From assembly GCA_963838795.1 (NCBI GenBank), contig CAWISL010000008.1, forward strand, positions 62,001-126,000: a DNA stretch of 64,000 nt. Direction: 5' to 3'. The notes below the pieces were generated by a model. The model had not been told where the DNA came from, ran no database searches, and saw only the letters and a program-made list of their open reading frames with translations. The first letter of the stretch is position 1; each line of letters opens with the position of its first letter. Made by a program: the position numbers and the translations under genes. Shown here one piece after another: positions 33,035-42,374 of the stretch. This DNA comes from JAIBJN01 sp963838795 (lineage in GTDB: Bacteria > Actinomycetota > Thermoleophilia > Gaiellales > Gaiellaceae).

Positions 33035-33445
33035 CTAGGCGCCTTCGAACACGATCGGCTGGGCGCCCTCCCAGAGCACGACGCGCCCGAGCTCGGCGAG
33101 CTGCTCCCGTCCCTCGACGATGGTGGCGAAGTGATTTCCGGCCAGCTGGCCCATCTTGCTGGCGAAGCACGTCGCCCCGTAGGGAAAGAGGATCTCCACC
33201 TCGGAGAGCCCTCCCGGGTAGAGCAGGAGCTCCCCCGCCGCCGGATAGCTGTTGGCGTTCTCCGGCCCGATCCCGAGCTCGAGCTCGAAGCCCATGGGCA
33301 CCCAGGCGGACTCGCCGCTCCAGCGGGCCTGCACGAGGTGGCTGCGGAGCGGGAGCAGGCCGCGCAGGGCCGCGATCGTGCTCGGGGCCGCGTCCTCCTC
33401 GAGGCGCGCGGAGAACCGGAAGCTGCCGGCCGTGATCGTGAGCAC
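33035..33445 (-). CDS. DUF3830 family (cyclophilin-like fold) protein
   Basis: The protein has 136 residues. It has FSARLEEDAAPSTIAALRGLLPL, LHYPGG-like LLYPGGLSEVEILFPYG and FASKMGQLAGNHFATIVEG, which is the DUF3830 signature on a cyclophilin-like beta barrel. No catalytic function is established. GTG start at 33445. It lies upstream of the ATP-grasp gene on the same strand with a 71-bp gap. Confidence 0.8.
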   Translation of the reverse strand: MLTITAGSFRFSARLEEDAAPSTIAALRGLLPLRSHLVQARWSGESAWVPMGFELELGIGPENANSYPAAGELLLYPGGLSEVEILFPYGATCFASKMGQLAGNHFATIVEGREQLAELGRVVLWEGAQPIVFEGA

Positions 33446-33472
33446 GGCGAGACCTTACACGGGGCTCTCGCC

Positions 33473-33501
33473 TTGACAGACTTGTGAGTGATTGCTAACT
33501 T
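33473..33501 (+). promoter_or_regulatory. Sigma-70-type promoter for the MMPL gene
   Basis: TTGACA (33473-33478) and TAACTT (33496-33501) are 17 bp apart, 17 bp before GTG 33519. This is the clearest housekeeping promoter in the window. Confidence 0.6.
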
Positions 33502-33518
33502 CGTCGCCGGAAATCGTC

Positions 33519-35708
33519 GTGAGCATCTCGACCGAATCCCTCGCCCGTGCGTGCGCGCATCATCCCTGGCGGACGATCGGCCTCTGGATCGCGGTCGTCG
33601 TGCTCTCGATGGGCGTCGTCGCCGTGCTCCTCGGAGACACGCTGACCACCGAGGGCGAGGTCACGTCGCAGACCGACTCGAAGCGGGCGGAGGAGCTTCT
33701 GTTCGAGCACTTCCCGTCGTCGCCGGACTCCTTCGAGCAGGCGACGAGCGAGGTCGTGGTCGTCAGCTTCGGGGAGGGCGCCGTGGATCAGGAGCGGGTG
33801 CAGTCCCTGGCCGAAGAGCTCCGGCAGCTGGGCGCGACCAGCGTCGTCACGAGCGCCGACGAGGGCCAGGAGCGCCTGGATTCCGCCGACGGCAGCGCCA
33901 CGGCCGTGCTCGTCGGGCTCGGGCCCAACGAGGACAGCCTCCCGGACGTGACCGAGGCCGTGCAACGCCTCGACGAGGATCCCGCGGTCGAGGCCGCCAT
34001 GACCGGCGAGCTCACGATCGACGAGGACTTCTCCAAGCTCTCCGAGGAGGATCTCCGAAACGGAGAGCTCTTCTTCGGCGCGCCGGCCGCCCTCATCGTC
34101 CTCCTGCTCGTCTTCGGAGCCGTGGTCGCCGGTGTCATCCCGCTCGTCCTGGCGCTTCTCTCCATCGTCGTCGCGCTCGGACTCACAGCCGTCGTGGGCC
34201 AGGCGTTCGAGCTCTCCGTCTTCGTCACGAACATGATCTTCGGCATGGGGCTTGCTCTGGGGATCGACTACTCGCTCTTCATCCTCAGCCGCTTCCGCGA
34301 GGAACGCCGCGGGGGCCGCGACAAGCTCGACGCGATCGAGACCGCGGGCGCCACCGCCAGCAGGGCCGTCCTCTTCAGCGGCGCGGCGTTCGTCCTCGCG
34401 ATGACCGGCCTCGAGCTGGTCCCGAACACGATCATGCGGAGCCTGGCGACGGGCGCGATCCTCGTCGGCATCGTCTCGGTCGTTGCTGCGCTGACGCTCC
34501 TCCCGGCCGTTCTCAGCCTGCTCGGCGACCGGATCGACTCGCTTCGCATCCCGTACTTCGGACGGGCGGCCGCGGCAGGGGGGGAGAGCCGCTTCTGGGG
34601 CCGGATCGTGCGCGGCGTGATGCGACGGCCGGTCGCGAGCCTCGTCGTCGCGGTCGGGCTGCTGCTCGCGGCCGCGGTGCCCGTGCTCTCGCTCGAGTCC
34701 GGCACCGCAGGGATCAGCACGCTCCCGGACCGGTTCGAGTCGAAGCAGGGCTTCCTGCTCCTGAATCGCGAGTTTCCGGGGCAGACGACCGATCCCGTCC
34801 GCATCGCCGTCGAGGGCGACTCGGCCTCGCCGGAGGTCCGAGCTGGCGTCGAGGAGCTTCAGGCGGAGCTCGCGGGCCGAGAGCTCTTCGGCGAGGCGAC
34901 GACGGAGACGAGCCCCGATGGTCGTCTCGTCGTCCTGACCGTGCCCGTGGCGGGCGACTCGGTCTCGGCGGAGGCGGTGGCAGCGGTGCGCGAGCTTCGC
35001 AACGACATCATCCCGGGCGCTCTCGGCGATTCGGGCGCCGAAGCGTTCGTGGGCGGCGCGACGGCAGAGGACATCGACTACTACGACGTCATGGACGCCT
35101 GGCTTCCGATCGTCTTCGTGTTCGTCCTCGGCCTCAGCTTCATCCTGCTGACCGTCGCCTTCCGGTCGATCGTCGTGCCGGCGACCGCGATCGCCATGAA
35201 CCTCCTCTCGGTCGGCGCGGCCTACGGCCTGGTGGTGCTCGTGTTCGTCGAGGGCATCGGCAACGAGCTCTTCGGCTTCCAGCAGGTCGACATCGTCGAG
35301 GCGTGGGTGCCGCTCTTCCTCTTCGCCGTCCTCTTCGGGCTCTCGATGGACTACCAGGTGTTCCTGCTCAGCCGCATCCGCGAGCGCTACTCGCAGACGG
35401 GCGACAACGACGACGCGATCTCCTTCGGCGTCGGCTCGACCGCGCGCCTCATCACCGGCGCCGCCCTGATCATCATCGCCGTCTTCGCGGGCTTTGCCCG
35501 CGGCGACCTCGTCATGTTCCAGCAGATGGGCTTCGGCGTCGCGGTCGCGCTCCTCATCGACGCGACCATCATTCGCTCCGTGGTCGTGCCGGCGACCATG
35601 ACGCTTCTGGGCCGCTGGAACTGGTACCTGCCGTCCTGGCTCTCCTGGCTCCCCGACGTCCACGTCGAGGGCCACGAGGAGGAGCTCCGGCCGCGCCGCG
35701 CTACCTGA
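33519..35708 (+). CDS. MMPL-family RND transporter
   Basis: The protein has 729 residues and about 12 helices in two similar halves. Helix 1 is TIGLWIAVVVLSMGVVAVLLG; a large extracytoplasmic loop follows; helices 2-6 include MIFGMGLALGIDYSLFILSRFREE, the proton-relay Asp-Tyr motif of MMPL proteins. The second half repeats this with FAVLFGLSMDYQVFLLSRIRERY. MMPL proteins export lipids or siderophores in actinobacteria; the substrate is unknown. I start at GTG 33519, downstream of a good promoter; TTG 33492 would lie upstream of the probable transcription start. The stop overlaps the next gene. Confidence 0.88.
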   Translation: MSISTESLARACAHHPWRTIGLWIAVVVLSMGVVAVLLGDTLTTEGEVTSQTDSKRAEELLFEHFPSSPDSFEQATSEVVVVSFGEGAVDQERVQSLAEELRQLGATSVVTSADEGQERLDSADGSATAVLVGLGPNEDSLPDVTEAVQRLDEDPAVEAAMTGELTIDEDFSKLSEEDLRNGELFFGAPAALIVLLLVFGAVVAGVIPLVLALLSIVVALGLTAVVGQAFELSVFVTNMIFGMGLALGIDYSLFILSRFREERRGGRDKLDAIETAGATASRAVLFSGAAFVLAMTGLELVPNTIMRSLATGAILVGIVSVVAALTLLPAVLSLLGDRIDSLRIPYFGRAAAAGGESRFWGRIVRGVMRRPVASLVVAVGLLLAAAVPVLSLESGTAGISTLPDRFESKQGFLLLNREFPGQTTDPVRIAVEGDSASPEVRAGVEELQAELAGRELFGEATTETSPDGRLVVLTVPVAGDSVSAEAVAAVRELRNDIIPGALGDSGAEAFVGGATAEDIDYYDVMDAWLPIVFVFVLGLSFILLTVAFRSIVVPATAIAMNLLSVGAAYGLVVLVFVEGIGNELFGFQQVDIVEAWVPLFLFAVLFGLSMDYQVFLLSRIRERYSQTGDNDDAISFGVGSTARLITGAALIIIAVFAGFARGDLVMFQQMGFGVAVALLIDATIIRSVVVPATMTLLGRWNWYLPSWLSWLPDVHVEGHEEELRPRRAT

Positions 35709-36052
35709 CGATCGCGGCCGCCGCGCTGGCGCTCTGGGTGGCGGCGGCTTCCGGCGAGGTGCTCACAGGGATCCTGCCCGCGCTCACGATCCTCGTCCTC
35801 GCGCCGGTCGACTACGTCCTCTGGGCGAGGCGCAACCGGCCGTGGCACGACTGGACGGTGATCCTGCTCCTGCTTCCCGCCATCCTCGCCGCCGTCTGGA
35901 TCGCGGTCGGCGGCCTCGTCACCGGAGTCGAGCGCTCGGACGAGGCGCGTCTGCTCCTGGAGGTCGGCCCCGGCGTCGCGCTCACCGGCCTGCTCTGCAC
36001 GCTGATCTCCTACCACGGGCGCCACCACCCGCCGGACGTCCTTGGGCGTTAG
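35705..36052 (+). CDS. Small three-helix membrane protein, unknown
   Basis: About 115 residues with three hydrophobic helices (YLTIAAAALALWVAAASGEV; ILPALTILVLAPVDYVLW; WTVILLLLPAILAAVWIAVGGL) and a fourth weaker one (GVALTGLLCTLISYHG). No ATG/GTG precedes the first helix; CTG 35705 overlapping the MMPL stop (CTGA) would give the full helix, while GTG 35738 would cut it. The CTGA overlap implies coupling to MMPL. The stop overlaps that of convergent copA. Confidence 0.55.
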   Translation: MTIAAAALALWVAAASGEVLTGILPALTILVLAPVDYVLWARRNRPWHDWTVILLLLPAILAAVWIAVGGLVTGVERSDEARLLLEVGPGVALTGLLCTLISYHGRHHPPDVLGR

Positions 36053-38121
36053 CCGGCTTCGCGCGGGCTCCGGAAGCGGCGGAGCCGGAGGGAGTTCGAG
36101 ACGACGAAGAGGCTGGAGCCGGCCATCGCGGCCGCCGCGACCATCGGGTTGAGCAGGCCGGCGACGGCGAGCGGGATCGCGGCGACGTTGTAGGCGAATG
36201 CCCAGAAGAGGTTGCCCTTGATCGTCCCGAGCACGCGGCGGGAGAGGCGGATCGCGTCGGCGGCGGCCCGAAGATCGCCGGAGACGAGCGTCAGGTCGCT
36301 GGCCTCGATGGCCACGTCCGTGCCGGTTCCGATCGCGATGCCGAGGTCGGCCTGCGCGAGCGCCGGCGCGTCGTTGACGCCGTCTCCGACGACGGCGACG
36401 ACCTCGCCGCTTTTCTGGAGCCTGCGCACCTCGGCCGCCTTGTCCGCGGGGTAGACCTCCGCGAGGACCCGCTCGATCCCGACCTCCGCGGCCACCATCC
36501 GGGCCGTCTCCTCGCGGTCCCCGGTGAGGAGCACGGGCGTGAGCCCGAGCTCGCGCAGCTCGCGCACCGCCGCGGCGCTCGTCGCCTTCACCGTGTCCGC
36601 GACGACGAGCGTCGCGCGCGACTCGCCGTCCCACGCGACCCTGATGCCGCCGTCGCCGCGCCCGATCTCGACCACGTGGCCCTCGACGCGGCCCGAGACG
36701 CCGATGCCGGGGCGGCTCTCGAAGTCGACGACGGGCGGCAAGACGCCGAGCTCTCGCCGAGCGGCCCCCGCGACCGCCTGCGCGATCGGATGCTCGCTGG
36801 CGTCCTCGACCGCGCCGGCCAACCGGAGGATGTCCGCTCGCGCCGCCCCGTTCATGGGAGCGACGTCGGCGAGCTCCATCCGCCCCTCCGTGAGGGTGCC
36901 CGTCTTGTCGAGGAGGACGGTGGTGACGCGCTTCGTCTGCTCGAGCACCTCGGGCCCCTTGATCACGATGCCGAGCTGCGCGCCGCGGCCCGTGCCCACC
37001 AGGAGCGCGGTCGGGGTCGCGAGCCCGAGCGCGCAAGGACAGGCGATGATGAGCACTGCGACGGCGGCCGTGAACGCCGCGGAGACGTCACCGTCGAGGA
37101 GGAGCCAGCCCGCCAGCGTCGCCAGCGAGAGGCCGATCACAACCGGCACGAAGACGGCCGAGACGCGGTCGGCGAGCCGCTGGATGGGTGCCTTCCCCGC
37201 CTGGGCGTCGGCCACGAGCCTCGCGATCTGGGCGAGGGCGGTGTCGGAGCCGACACGGGTCGCGCGGACGATCAGCCTGCCCGACGCGTTCACGGTCGCG
37301 CCCGCGACCTCGTCTCCCGGCGCGACGTCGACGGGGACGGGCTCGCCGGTCAGCATCGACTGGTCGACGGCAGAGCGGCCTTCGACGACCACGCCGTCGG
37401 TGGCCACCTTCTCGCCGGGCCGGACGACGAAGAGGTCGCCGACCGCAAGCTGCTCGAGCGGGACCGCGACCTCGGCGTCGTCGCGGAGCACGCGGGCCTC
37501 CTTCGCACCCAGCTCCAGGAGCGCGCGCAGCGCGGCTCCCGAGCGGCGCCGCGCCCGTGACTCCAGCCAGCGCCCGAGCAGGATGAGCGTCGTGATCACG
37601 CTCGCGACCTCGAAGTAGACCTCGGCGTCCGGGAGGGCGATCAGCGCGACGAGCGACCAGGCGTACGCCGCAGTCGTGCCGAGCGAGATCAGCGTGTCCA
37701 TGGTCGCGCCGCCGTGGCGCAGGCTCTGGAGCGCCGACCGGTGGAAGGGCCAGCCAGCCCAGGCCCAGATCGGCGTCGTGAGCGCGAGCGCCACCCACTC
37801 CCAGCCGTCGAAGCCGAGCTGCGGCACCATCGCGATGAGGGCGACCGGGACGGTGAGCGCGGCCGCGACCGCGAGCCGGAGCCCGAGGCGGTCTCCCCGT
37901 TCGCCCTCCGCGCGGGTCAGCGAGGCGCCGTAGCCGGCGCCCTCGACGGCGCGGACGAGGTCGTCGAGCGCCACCCGATCGTCGTCGTAGCGGACTGCCG
38001 CCCTCTCGGTGACGAGGTTGACGCTCGCCTCGACGCCGTCGAGCTTGTTCAGCGCCCTGTCGATTCGGGCGGCGCAGGCCGCGCAAGTCATCCCCTCGAG
38101 CTCGAGCTGGACAGTGGCCAT
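36049..38121 (-). CDS. copA: Copper-exporting P1B-type ATPase CopA
   Basis: The protein has 690 residues. The N-terminal HMA domain has GMTCAACAA (Cys13, Cys16). Eight membrane helices include the metal-binding CPC (Cys361-Pro-Cys363). The phosphorylated Asp405 lies in DKTGTLTEG, the HP motif in SEHPIAQAVA, and the hinge in VGDGVNDAPALAQADLGIA. The final helices carry YN and NPMVAAAAMAGSS, matching the MxxSS of Cu(I)-specific P1B-1 pumps. It removes Cu(I) from the cytosol. A CsoR-type operator lies 10-30 bp upstream of ATG 38121, tying it to csoR-copZ at 24.3 kb. Confidence 0.93.
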   Translation of the reverse strand: MATVQLELEGMTCAACAARIDRALNKLDGVEASVNLVTERAAVRYDDDRVALDDLVRAVEGAGYGASLTRAEGERGDRLGLRLAVAAALTVPVALIAMVPQLGFDGWEWVALALTTPIWAWAGWPFHRSALQSLRHGGATMDTLISLGTTAAYAWSLVALIALPDAEVYFEVASVITTLILLGRWLESRARRRSGAALRALLELGAKEARVLRDDAEVAVPLEQLAVGDLFVVRPGEKVATDGVVVEGRSAVDQSMLTGEPVPVDVAPGDEVAGATVNASGRLIVRATRVGSDTALAQIARLVADAQAGKAPIQRLADRVSAVFVPVVIGLSLATLAGWLLLDGDVSAAFTAAVAVLIIACPCALGLATPTALLVGTGRGAQLGIVIKGPEVLEQTKRVTTVLLDKTGTLTEGRMELADVAPMNGAARADILRLAGAVEDASEHPIAQAVAGAARRELGVLPPVVDFESRPGIGVSGRVEGHVVEIGRGDGGIRVAWDGESRATLVVADTVKATSAAAVRELRELGLTPVLLTGDREETARMVAAEVGIERVLAEVYPADKAAEVRRLQKSGEVVAVVGDGVNDAPALAQADLGIAIGTGTDVAIEASDLTLVSGDLRAAADAIRLSRRVLGTIKGNLFWAFAYNVAAIPLAVAGLLNPMVAAAAMAGSSLFVVSNSLRLRRFRSPREAG

Positions 38122-38130
38122 ACGTGCTGC

Positions 38131-38151
38131 AGTATACCCGCTAGGGGTATA
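38131..38151 (-). promoter_or_regulatory. CsoR-type operator in front of copA
   Basis: TATACCCGCTAGGGGTATA is a near-perfect dyad (TATACCC...GGGTATA), similar to the site between csoR and copZ. It overlaps the last codons and stop (38141-38143) of the upstream phosphoesterase gene. Confidence 0.7.
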
Positions 38152-38959
38152 ACCGAAAGCCGTCAAGAACATCGCCCGAGCGGCCGATCGCCCGCACCCG
38201 GAGCGAGTCCCGGTCCGCGCGGAGGTAGAGCCAGCCGTGCCGCTTTCGGGCCTCGACCCGTCGGGGGAACGACTCCGGGCACTCCTGGAGCGGGTAGAGG
38301 CCGGCACCGCCGCCGCCGTTCACGACGTAGGTGACGTCACCGCTCCGTGCGAAGCGCTGGTAGTTGTGGTCGTGGGCGGCGAGCACGAGGTCGACGTCGC
38401 CCCGCTCGAAGATCGGGACGAGCCTCCGTCGTACGCGTGTGTCGCCGAGGTAGCCGCCGCAACTGTAGGCGGGATGATGCATGGCGACGACCTTCCAGCG
38501 CGCGGAGCTGGAGGCCAGGGCGGTTTCGAGCCAGTCGAGCTGGGTTGGGCCCAGCCGGTTCGAGTCGAGGAGGAAAAGCTGGACACCTCCGAGACGGCGG
38601 TGGTAGTAGCGGCTCGGCATGCCGAGAAGCTCGAACTCGTAGCGGCCGCCTTCGACCCGGATGTCGTGGTTGCCGAGCGTCCCGGCCACGAGGAGGCCGT
38701 CGGCCGCCGCCCAGCCGAACGAACCGAGCCAGTTCGCCTCGAATGCGGGGGGCGACTCCGTGTAGTCGTTGTCGCCGAGCGTGATCAGCCCGTCGACGTG
38801 ACGCCGGGCTGCGAAGCCCTCGACGGCTTCTCCCGTCCGGCGCTGCATCGTGCCGCCGACGCCGAAGTCGCCGATGGCGACGATCCTCGTGTCCGCGCCG
38901 GCGCTGGCTGCGCCGACCAGCGTGAGAAGGGCGATTGCAAGTGCGACGAGAGCTCGGAT
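38141..38959 (-). CDS. Secreted calcineurin-like metallophosphoesterase
   Basis: The product has about 272 residues. A hydrophobic leader (RALVALAIALLTLVGAASAGA) with an AxA site precedes IVAIGDFGVGG, then LGDNDY, TLGNHDIR, MHHPAYSCGGY and LAAHDHNYQRF, the metal-binding blocks of the calcineurin-like family; it resembles tartrate-resistant acid phosphatases. The leader and first motif are clearly coding, yet no ATG, GTG or TTG lies before them after an in-frame TAG; ATC 38959 is the only fitting codon, or the start has been lost to an indel. ATG 38848 would remove the first metal motif. It follows phoU after 32 bp and may be part of the pst transcript. Confidence 0.75.
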   Translation of the reverse strand: MRALVALAIALLTLVGAASAGADTRIVAIGDFGVGGTMQRRTGEAVEGFAARRHVDGLITLGDNDYTESPPAFEANWLGSFGWAAADGLLVAGTLGNHDIRVEGGRYEFELLGMPSRYYHRRLGGVQLFLLDSNRLGPTQLDWLETALASSSARWKVVAMHHPAYSCGGYLGDTRVRRRLVPIFERGDVDLVLAAHDHNYQRFARSGDVTYVVNGGGGAGLYPLQECPESFPRRVEARKRHGWLYLRADRDSLRVRAIGRSGDVLDGFRLYP

Positions 38960-38991
38960 GGAAAAGGTCTACCAGGCGCCGCGGTCGGCTG

Positions 38992-39681
38992 TCAGAGATC
39001 CCGCGGCGTGGTGCCGTCGTGGTGGGAGGCGTCCGTGAACTCGCGGAACTCCCCGCTGACGAGGAACGCCGTCTGCTCGCCGATGTCGACCGCGTGGTCG
39101 CCGATCCGCTCCAGGCAGCGCGAGACGATGATCATGCGGAGGCCCCATTCCTGCAGCGCCGGGTCACCGCCGAGCGAGAGAACGTGGCCGACGACGCGCC
39201 GATTGGCGCGGTCGATCAACTCGTCGAGATCGACGAGAGATTCCGCCCGCGCCGCATTGCGGTCCGGAAGGAGTCCAGTGCGACGCGGATCATCTCCTCG
39301 GCGCGCTGGCCCATCTCCTCGAAGCCCTCGAGGATCGTCTCGTTCGTAGCGGAACCTCGTGCACGAGCTTCGTCAGCTTGGCGATCGTGACGCAGTAGTC
39401 CGCCATCCGCTCCAGGTGGAGGTTGTTGTGGAGGATGGCGAGCACGAGGCGCAGGTCGACGGCGACCGGGGTCTGGCGCGCGAGGAGGGACTGGATGCCC
39501 TCCTCGATGCCGAGATACGCCGCGTCGATCTCGTCGTCGAACGCGATCACCTCGTCGGCCAGCTCGACGTCGGTCTGCAGGAGCGCGTTCATGGACCACG
39601 GAGCGTGCGGAGGACGTGGGCGCCCTCCTCCTGGAGCGCGGCCTCTAGCTGGTCGAGCTCTTCCTGGAGCGTGACCCTCAT
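38992..39681 (-). pseudogene. phoU: Phosphate transport regulator PhoU, frame broken three times
   Basis: Pieces of one PhoU lie in consecutive frames: MRVTLQEELDQLEAALQEEG (39681 to about 39592), then VELADEVIAFDDEIDAAYLG and LHLERMADYCVTIAKL (about 39592-39350), then ILEGFEEMGQRAEEMI (about 39350-39225), then LIDRANRRVVGHVLSLGGD and LERIGDHAVDIGEQTAFL (to 38992). Joined they give a normal PhoU of about 228 residues with both E/DxxxD metal motifs. The start overlaps the pstB stop (ATGA). PhoU links Pst to the PhoR kinase. Sequence error or real decay. Confidence 0.8.
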
Positions 39682-40508
39682 CCGAATCGCCCCGTGACGT
39701 AGTCCTCCGTCCGCTTGTCGGACGGGTTGGTGAAGATCGTCGGCGTCTGGTCGTACTCGACGAGGATCCCGGTGCGGCGGTCCTGCTCCTCGTCGACCTC
39801 GACGCTGAAGAACGCCGTCATGTCGGCGACCCGCGCGGCCTGCTGCATGTTGTGCGTGACGATCACGATCGTGAACTCGCGCTTGAGCTCGTGCATGAGG
39901 TCCTCGATCGAGGTCGTCGAGATCGGGTCGAGCGCCGAGGCCGGCTCGTCCATGAGCAGCACATCGGGCTCGACGGCGAGGCAGCGCGCGATGCACAGGC
40001 GCTGCTGCTGGCCGCCGGAGAGGCTGTAGGCGCTCGCCTTCAGGCGGTTCTTCACCTCGTCCCAGAGGGCGGCGTGCCGAAGCGCGCGCTCGACGCGCTC
40101 GTCGAGGTTCTTCTTCCAGCCGAGGATGCGGGGGCCGAACGCGATGTTGTCGTAGATCGACTTCGGGAAAGGGTTCGGCTTCTGGAAGACCATCCCGATC
40201 CGCTTCCGCACCTCGACGGAGTCAACCTCGGGACCGTAGAGGTTGGCGCCGTGGTAGAGGATCGTGCCGTCGACGGACGCGGTCGGAATCAGGTCGTTCA
40301 TGCGGTTGAAGCAGCGAATGAACGTGCTCTTGCCGCAGCCGGACGGGCCGATGAACGCGGTGACGTGGTTCTTGTAGATCTCGAGCGACACGCCGCGTAG
40401 TGCGGGGATGCCCGAGTAGTTGACTGTCAGATCGCTGACGTCGAAGAGCACGTCCCTGCGCGCCGATTCGGCCTCGCGCGCCCGCTCGGCGAGCAGCTTC
40501 TCGTCCAT
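39678..40508 (-). CDS. pstB: Phosphate ABC transporter ATP-binding protein PstB
   Basis: The protein has 276 residues. Walker A is GPSGCGKSTFIRCFNRMND, Q-loop FQKPNPFPKSIYDNIAFGPR, signature SLSGGQQQRLCIARCLA, Walker B VLLMDEPASALDPIS and H-loop VTHNMQQAARVAD. The NPFP and NRMND stretches are typical of PstB. It powers phosphate uptake through PstC/PstA. The frame is intact, in contrast to its neighbours. Confidence 0.94.
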   Translation of the reverse strand: MDEKLLAERAREAESARRDVLFDVSDLTVNYSGIPALRGVSLEIYKNHVTAFIGPSGCGKSTFIRCFNRMNDLIPTASVDGTILYHGANLYGPEVDSVEVRKRIGMVFQKPNPFPKSIYDNIAFGPRILGWKKNLDERVERALRHAALWDEVKNRLKASAYSLSGGQQQRLCIARCLAVEPDVLLMDEPASALDPISTTSIEDLMHELKREFTIVIVTHNMQQAARVADMTAFFSVEVDEEQDRRTGILVEYDQTPTIFTNPSDKRTEDYVTGRFG

Positions 40509-40556
40509 GCCGGGAATCTTCGCAGGTGCGGCAGAGCGCGCTTTCCATCTCGTCCA

Positions 40557-41433
40557 TCACCATCTTCTCTGGTAGCGGTTGCGGAGCCAAATCGCGAACG
40601 CGTTCATCGTCAGCAGGATCACGAGCAGCACGATGATGCCAGCTGCGGCAAGCAGCCGGAACTCGTCCTGGGGGCGGGCGATCCACTGGTAGATCTGGAT
40701 CGGCAGGGCTGTGAACGAGCCGAGCAGCGTCGGGTTGACCGCGACGTACGTGAGCGCGCCGACGAGCAGGAGAGGGGCGGTCTCGCCGATTGCGCGCGCG
40801 AGCGCGAGGATCGAGCCCGTCGCGATGCCCGGGATCGCGGCGGGAAGGACCTGCCGCGAGACGACCTGCCACTGCGTCGCCCCGAGGGCGTAGGCACCCT
40901 GCCGAATCGAATCGGGAACCGCCCGGATCGCTTCCCTCGCCGCCACGATCACGGTGGGGAGGACGAGCAGCGTGAGGATCAGGCCACCAGCCAGGAGCAC
41001 CCGGCCGAGCCCGATGCCGCGCACGAGGAAGGCGAGGCCGAGGATGCCGTAGACGATCGAGGGAACAGCGGCGAGGTTCTGGATGTTCAGCTCCATCAGC
41101 CGGTTGTACCACCGCTCGCGGTTCGCGTACTCCTCGAGGTAGATCGCCGTCCCGACACCGATCGGGACGACCGTGATCGAGAAGCAGGACCATCAGGTAG
41201 ATCGTTCCCAGGATCGCCGGGCGGGCGCCCGCGCTTTCCGGGCTGGACGAGCTCGGCTGCGTGAAGAAGGTGGGATCGAGGTACCCGACGCCCTTCTGGA
41301 TGATGTCGGCGAGCAGCGTGAAGAGGAGGATGAAGCCGACGGCGACCGAGATGAGCAGAACGACGTAGAAGAGCGTGCCGCGAACCTTGTCGCCGCGCGG
41401 CCGGCTGCCGATGGTTGCCGCCGGGACGCTCAT
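40557..41433 (-). pseudogene. pstA: Phosphate ABC transporter permease PstA, one frameshift
   Basis: The N-terminal part (41433 to about 41185) encodes helix 1 and FTLLADIIQKGVGYLDPTFFT and ends LGTIYLMVLLL; the homology continues one frame over with SITVVPIGVGTAIYLEEYAN, MELNIQNLAAVPSIVYGILGL, the EAA-loop SIRQGAYALGATQWQVVSRQ and LARAIGETAPLLLVGAL. Only one indel separates the parts. The complete protein would have about 290 residues and six helices. The start overlaps the pstC end (ATGA). Confidence 0.85.
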
Positions 41434-42368
41434 TCGTAGATCTCCCGGTACTTCCGCACGAGGTGGATGGAGATCATGTTCATGAAGAACGTGATGACGA
41501 AGAGCGTCAGCCCCACCGCGAAGATGGTCTTGTACTCGATCGAGCCGGTCGGTACGTCGCCGATGCCCGTGGCGCCGATGAAGGCGGTCATCGTCTGCGA
41601 AGGCTCGCGCGGGTCGAGCCGTCAGTTGTGCGATCCCCCGGCTGCGAGGAGCACGACCATCGTCTCGCCGATGGCGCGGGAGATGGCGAGGACGAAGCTC
41701 GCGACGATCCCCGAAACGGCGGCCGGGATCACGATCCGCGTCGAAACCTGGAGCCTCGATGCGCCGAGGCCGTAGGCGCCGTCGCGGAGCTCCTGCGGCA
41801 CGGCGGCCATCGCGTCCTCCGAGATGGAGGCGACCGTCGGGATCAGCAGCACGCCGATGACGAGGCCGGCCGAAAGGACGTTGAACGTGCCGACGTCGAT
41901 CCCGAGATCCTGGAGCAGCGGGGTGAAGAACGTCAGGGCGAAGAAGCCGAACACGACGGTGGGGATGCCGGCGAGCACCTCCAGCGCCGGCTTGAGGATG
42001 TTGCGGACTCGCGGGTGCGCATACTCGCTGAGATAGACGGCCGCACCCAGCCCGAACGGCAGGGCGACCAGCGAGGCCCAGAAGGTGACCGTGAACGTGC
42101 CGACCAGGAGCGGCCGGACGCCGTATGACGCGGGCTCGAAGAGCGGCGCCCAGCGATCGTCGGTGAAGAAGTCGACGATCGAGACCTCGCGGAAGAACTC
42201 GATCGACGGCACGACCAGCGCGATGACGATGCCGAGCGTCGTCAGCACGGAGACCAGCGCGCAGAGGGCGAGGACGACCTTGACGACGTCCTCGCCCCAG
42301 CGCCTGCCTTCGGCGCGCAGCCGGATCGCTGCCGGCTGCGCGCCTACGGTGGTGTCCTGAGTTGCCAC
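41430..42368 (-). pseudogene. pstC: Phosphate ABC transporter permease PstC, one frameshift
   Basis: The first 248 residues are normal PstC: helices around VLALCALVSVLTTLGIVIAL and ASLVALPFGLGAAVYLSEYA, then LEVLAGIPTVVFGFFAL and EAA-loop ELRDGAYGLGASRLQVSTRI. The frame stops at 41622 after LLAAGGSHN, but the expected continuation LDPREPSQTMTAFIGATGIG and FFMNMISIHLVRKYREIYE follows one frame over to TGA 41430-41432. A single indel explains this. Confidence 0.85.
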
Positions 42369-42374
42369 TCTCTC

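Noticed and set aside
33495..35675. A 726-codon open frame antisense to the MMPL gene
   Set aside because: Low-complexity Asp/Glu/Arg/His composition typical of a shadow of a membrane protein gene.
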